A stretch of 6,596 nucleotides of DNA from Negativicutes bacterium (lineage in GTDB: Bacteria; Bacillota_C; Negativicutes; Acidaminococcales; Acidaminococcaceae), in NCBI GenBank assembly GCA_009930275.1, contig RZYP01000114.1, positions 1-6,596 on the forward strand. The letters are read 5' to 3'. The translations under genes and the position numbers were made by a program. A model generated the notes under the pieces. That model was not told the origin of the DNA, searched no databases, and worked only from the letters and a program-made list of their open reading frames with translations. Shown here piece after piece: positions 5,569-6,596 of the stretch. Each line of letters starts with the position of its first letter. The stretch's first letter is position 1.

Positions 5569-5616
5569 CTAATCGACGCCCTCTTGGTGAACTACACGAA
5601 GCCTGAAGACCTCATT
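5569..5616 (+). pseudogene. Fragment of an IS256-family transposase N-terminus
   Basis: Translated in the frame of position 5569, the stretch reads LIDALLVNYTKPEDLI. This closely matches the start of IS256-type (mutator) transposases, which typically open with a LID-LL--Y-KPEDLI sequence followed by GENGLLKQLTK. Here the match stops at PEDLI and the expected continuation is absent. Only about 16 residues remain, so it is a relic with no activity. Recognition is from memory of the family opening. Confidence 0.5.
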
Positions 5617-5826
5617 GTCACTGGAATATTTGCGACTCGTCGAATTGAAACTGGAAGATGCCGGGGTCCACATATCTGCGCAGCGAGCCATGGAACTGAT
5701 GCGCAATCTGCATTCTTGCCTGTGCTGGAACGGAGAAAAGGAAAAGGCTTTGCGTATGATAGAGGAACCATCGTCGGAACAGGCCAAAATTTGCCGCCTT
5801 CGGTTACGAAGCGACGCGTGGGATCT
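5612..5826 (+). pseudogene. Frameshifted C-terminal fragment of another transposase
   Basis: In a different frame from the preceding fragment, translation from about 5615 gives SLEYLRLVELKLEDAGV, then ISAQRAMELMRNLHSC and RMIEEPSSEQAKI. After 5790 the sense moves to the next frame, where AAFGYEATRG (5793-5822) completes the sentence EQAKI-(x)AAFGYE. The helix-rich layout ending in P-x-x-EQ-x-x-I-L-x-x-x-GY resembles the C-terminal tail of IS4/IS1634-type transposases, but the exact family is uncertain. A stop codon upstream (5588-5590) in the same frame and the internal frameshift make it a pseudogene. It joins the IS256 fragment within a few bases. Confidence 0.4.
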
Positions 5827-5909
5827 TTCAAAAATAAAACGCTAATATCTTGTATTGTTATGAGTAATCAGCTTTTTCAACAAGAAATCTTCGAAACTCC
5901 TGTCTAAAT

Positions 5910-6596
5910 CTATTTATAATAGTTTAATTTTGAAATTATGTCCTTGTAGGATTGCTCGACAGAAAAACTACTTCCATATTGCCTTCCAGCCAGTTCAACT
6001 ATTTCGTGTCCAAATACTTGCCTAAAAACATCATTATGCAAATTTCTTTTTTTATAAAAATCGCTAAATGAATGCCGTAGTGAATGAAAACTTTTTTTCC
6101 CCTCGATTCCTATTTTTTGTATAAACCGTGAAAATGTTTTTGTTACCTGCTTACCATATTTAGGAGATTTATCAGTTTTATTCAATTCATAAAAAACACG
6201 GCAATATCCTTTTTCATTTATCTTTTTTACATAGTCTATGAATCCAAGATTTATCAACTCTTTATGTATGGGAACAAGCCTAATTGAACTTTTCGTTTTT
6301 ACGAGTTTACTGTCAATCCCATCATCTGATGAATTTGTGTTTACATCAAAATACCATATTTTTCCATCCTGCTTGATATCAGAACAATGCAATTGACAAA
6401 TTTCTTCCAACCGCATTCCCGAATACAATCCGATAAGCGGTATCCAGTAATATGCTTCGTGAATAAATTTATCTTTCGTATACAAACCTGAATAAAAAAT
6501 TAATTTTATATCCTCGTCACTAAAAGCTTCTCTTAGAGAAATGTCTTGCCTATTATCTTTTATTTGAAGTGATTTAGCAGGGTTTACATCAAGATA
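5910..6596 (-). CDS. Tyrosine recombinase/integrase, C-terminal part, continues beyond the window
   Basis: The last 228 residues of a site-specific integrase on the minus strand; the reading frame stays open to the right edge, so the N-terminal arm- and core-binding domains lie outside. Numbering from the first visible residue, the catalytic set is complete: R62 in YSGMRLEEICQL, K100 in VKTKSSIRLVPIH, H171 and R174 in HSLRHSF, H197 in FGHE, and Y207 in GRQYG. The segment before it (NPAKSL...REAFSDEDIKLIF) is the usual start of the catalytic domain. The TTG at 6483-6485 is internal, not a start. Such integrases insert phages, satellites and genomic islands into an att site, often a tRNA gene. 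No att repeat can be identified in this window. AT-rich like the 712-codon gene, which suggests shared origin. Confidence 0.93.
   Translation of the reverse strand, partial: YLDVNPAKSLQIKDNRQDISLREAFSDEDIKLIFYSGLYTKDKFIHEAYYWIPLIGLYSGMRLEEICQLHCSDIKQDGKIWYFDVNTNSSDDGIDSKLVKTKSSIRLVPIHKELINLGFIDYVKKINEKGYCRVFYELNKTDKSPKYGKQVTKTFSRFIQKIGIEGKKSFHSLRHSFSDFYKKRNLHNDVFRQVFGHEIVELAGRQYGSSFSVEQSYKDIISKLNYYK

Noticed and set aside
5515..5907. 130-codon plus-strand frame after the large gene as one protein
   Set aside because: Only residues corresponding to 5569-5616 resemble a known family; the rest is out of frame with the second transposase fragment, so the continuous frame is accidental.
1..6596. 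CRISPR array or tRNA/rRNA gene
   Set aside because: No regularly spaced repeat-spacer units and no cloverleaf or conserved rRNA sequence were seen on either strand.

Overview
The window looks like a piece of a bacterial integrative element or genomic island that insertion sequences have broken up repeatedly. Base composition is strongly mosaic. The 712-codon replication-type gene (3339-5477) and the integrase (5910-6596) are very AT-rich, while the two IS genes (933-1709 and 2034-3068) are clearly GC-richer, so the pieces have different histories. The small HTH protein and the istB gene remind me of proteobacterial, possibly deltaproteobacterial, elements. That is an impression only; nothing here fixes the host.

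Layout, left to right. (1) 47-277: a small AlpA/excisionase-like helix-turn-helix regulator, whose stop codon lies in a perfect 41-bp palindrome. (2) 316-930: about 600 bases with no convincing gene, but with three 13-bp direct repeats, an AT-rich stretch and a strong hairpin. (3) 933-1709: istB, the AAA+ helper ATPase of an IS21-type element, with no istA. (4) 1764-3143: a complete IS110-family (IS1111 group) insertion sequence on the minus strand. (5) 3144-3200: repeats that, once the IS1111 element is removed in silico, join the sequence downstream of istB and look like the right end of the IS21-type element. (6) 3339-5477: a large protein with an unrecognised N-terminus, a possible TOPRIM-like segment, a RepA/RecA-like ATPase domain and a C-terminal HTH. 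(7) 5569-5826: debris of two different transposases. (8) 5910-6596: the C-terminal 228 residues of a tyrosine integrase on the minus strand, running off the window.

How it fits together (inference). The regulator, the primase/helicase-like protein and the integrase are the usual core of a phage-satellite or integrative element (excision control, replication, integration). The IS21 remnant and the IS1111 element nested in it lie between regulator and replication gene, so the original operon structure is lost.

The most rewarding part is the IS1111 element. Placing its ends 3 and 7 bp outside a 13-bp subterminal inverted repeat gives three results that support each other. The empty site restores a direct repeat of the IS21 end. 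The circular junction would create a near-consensus promoter reading into the transposase. The non-coding right end is in the place where this group carries its bridge RNA, and it contains short matches to the target flanks and to the element's own left end.
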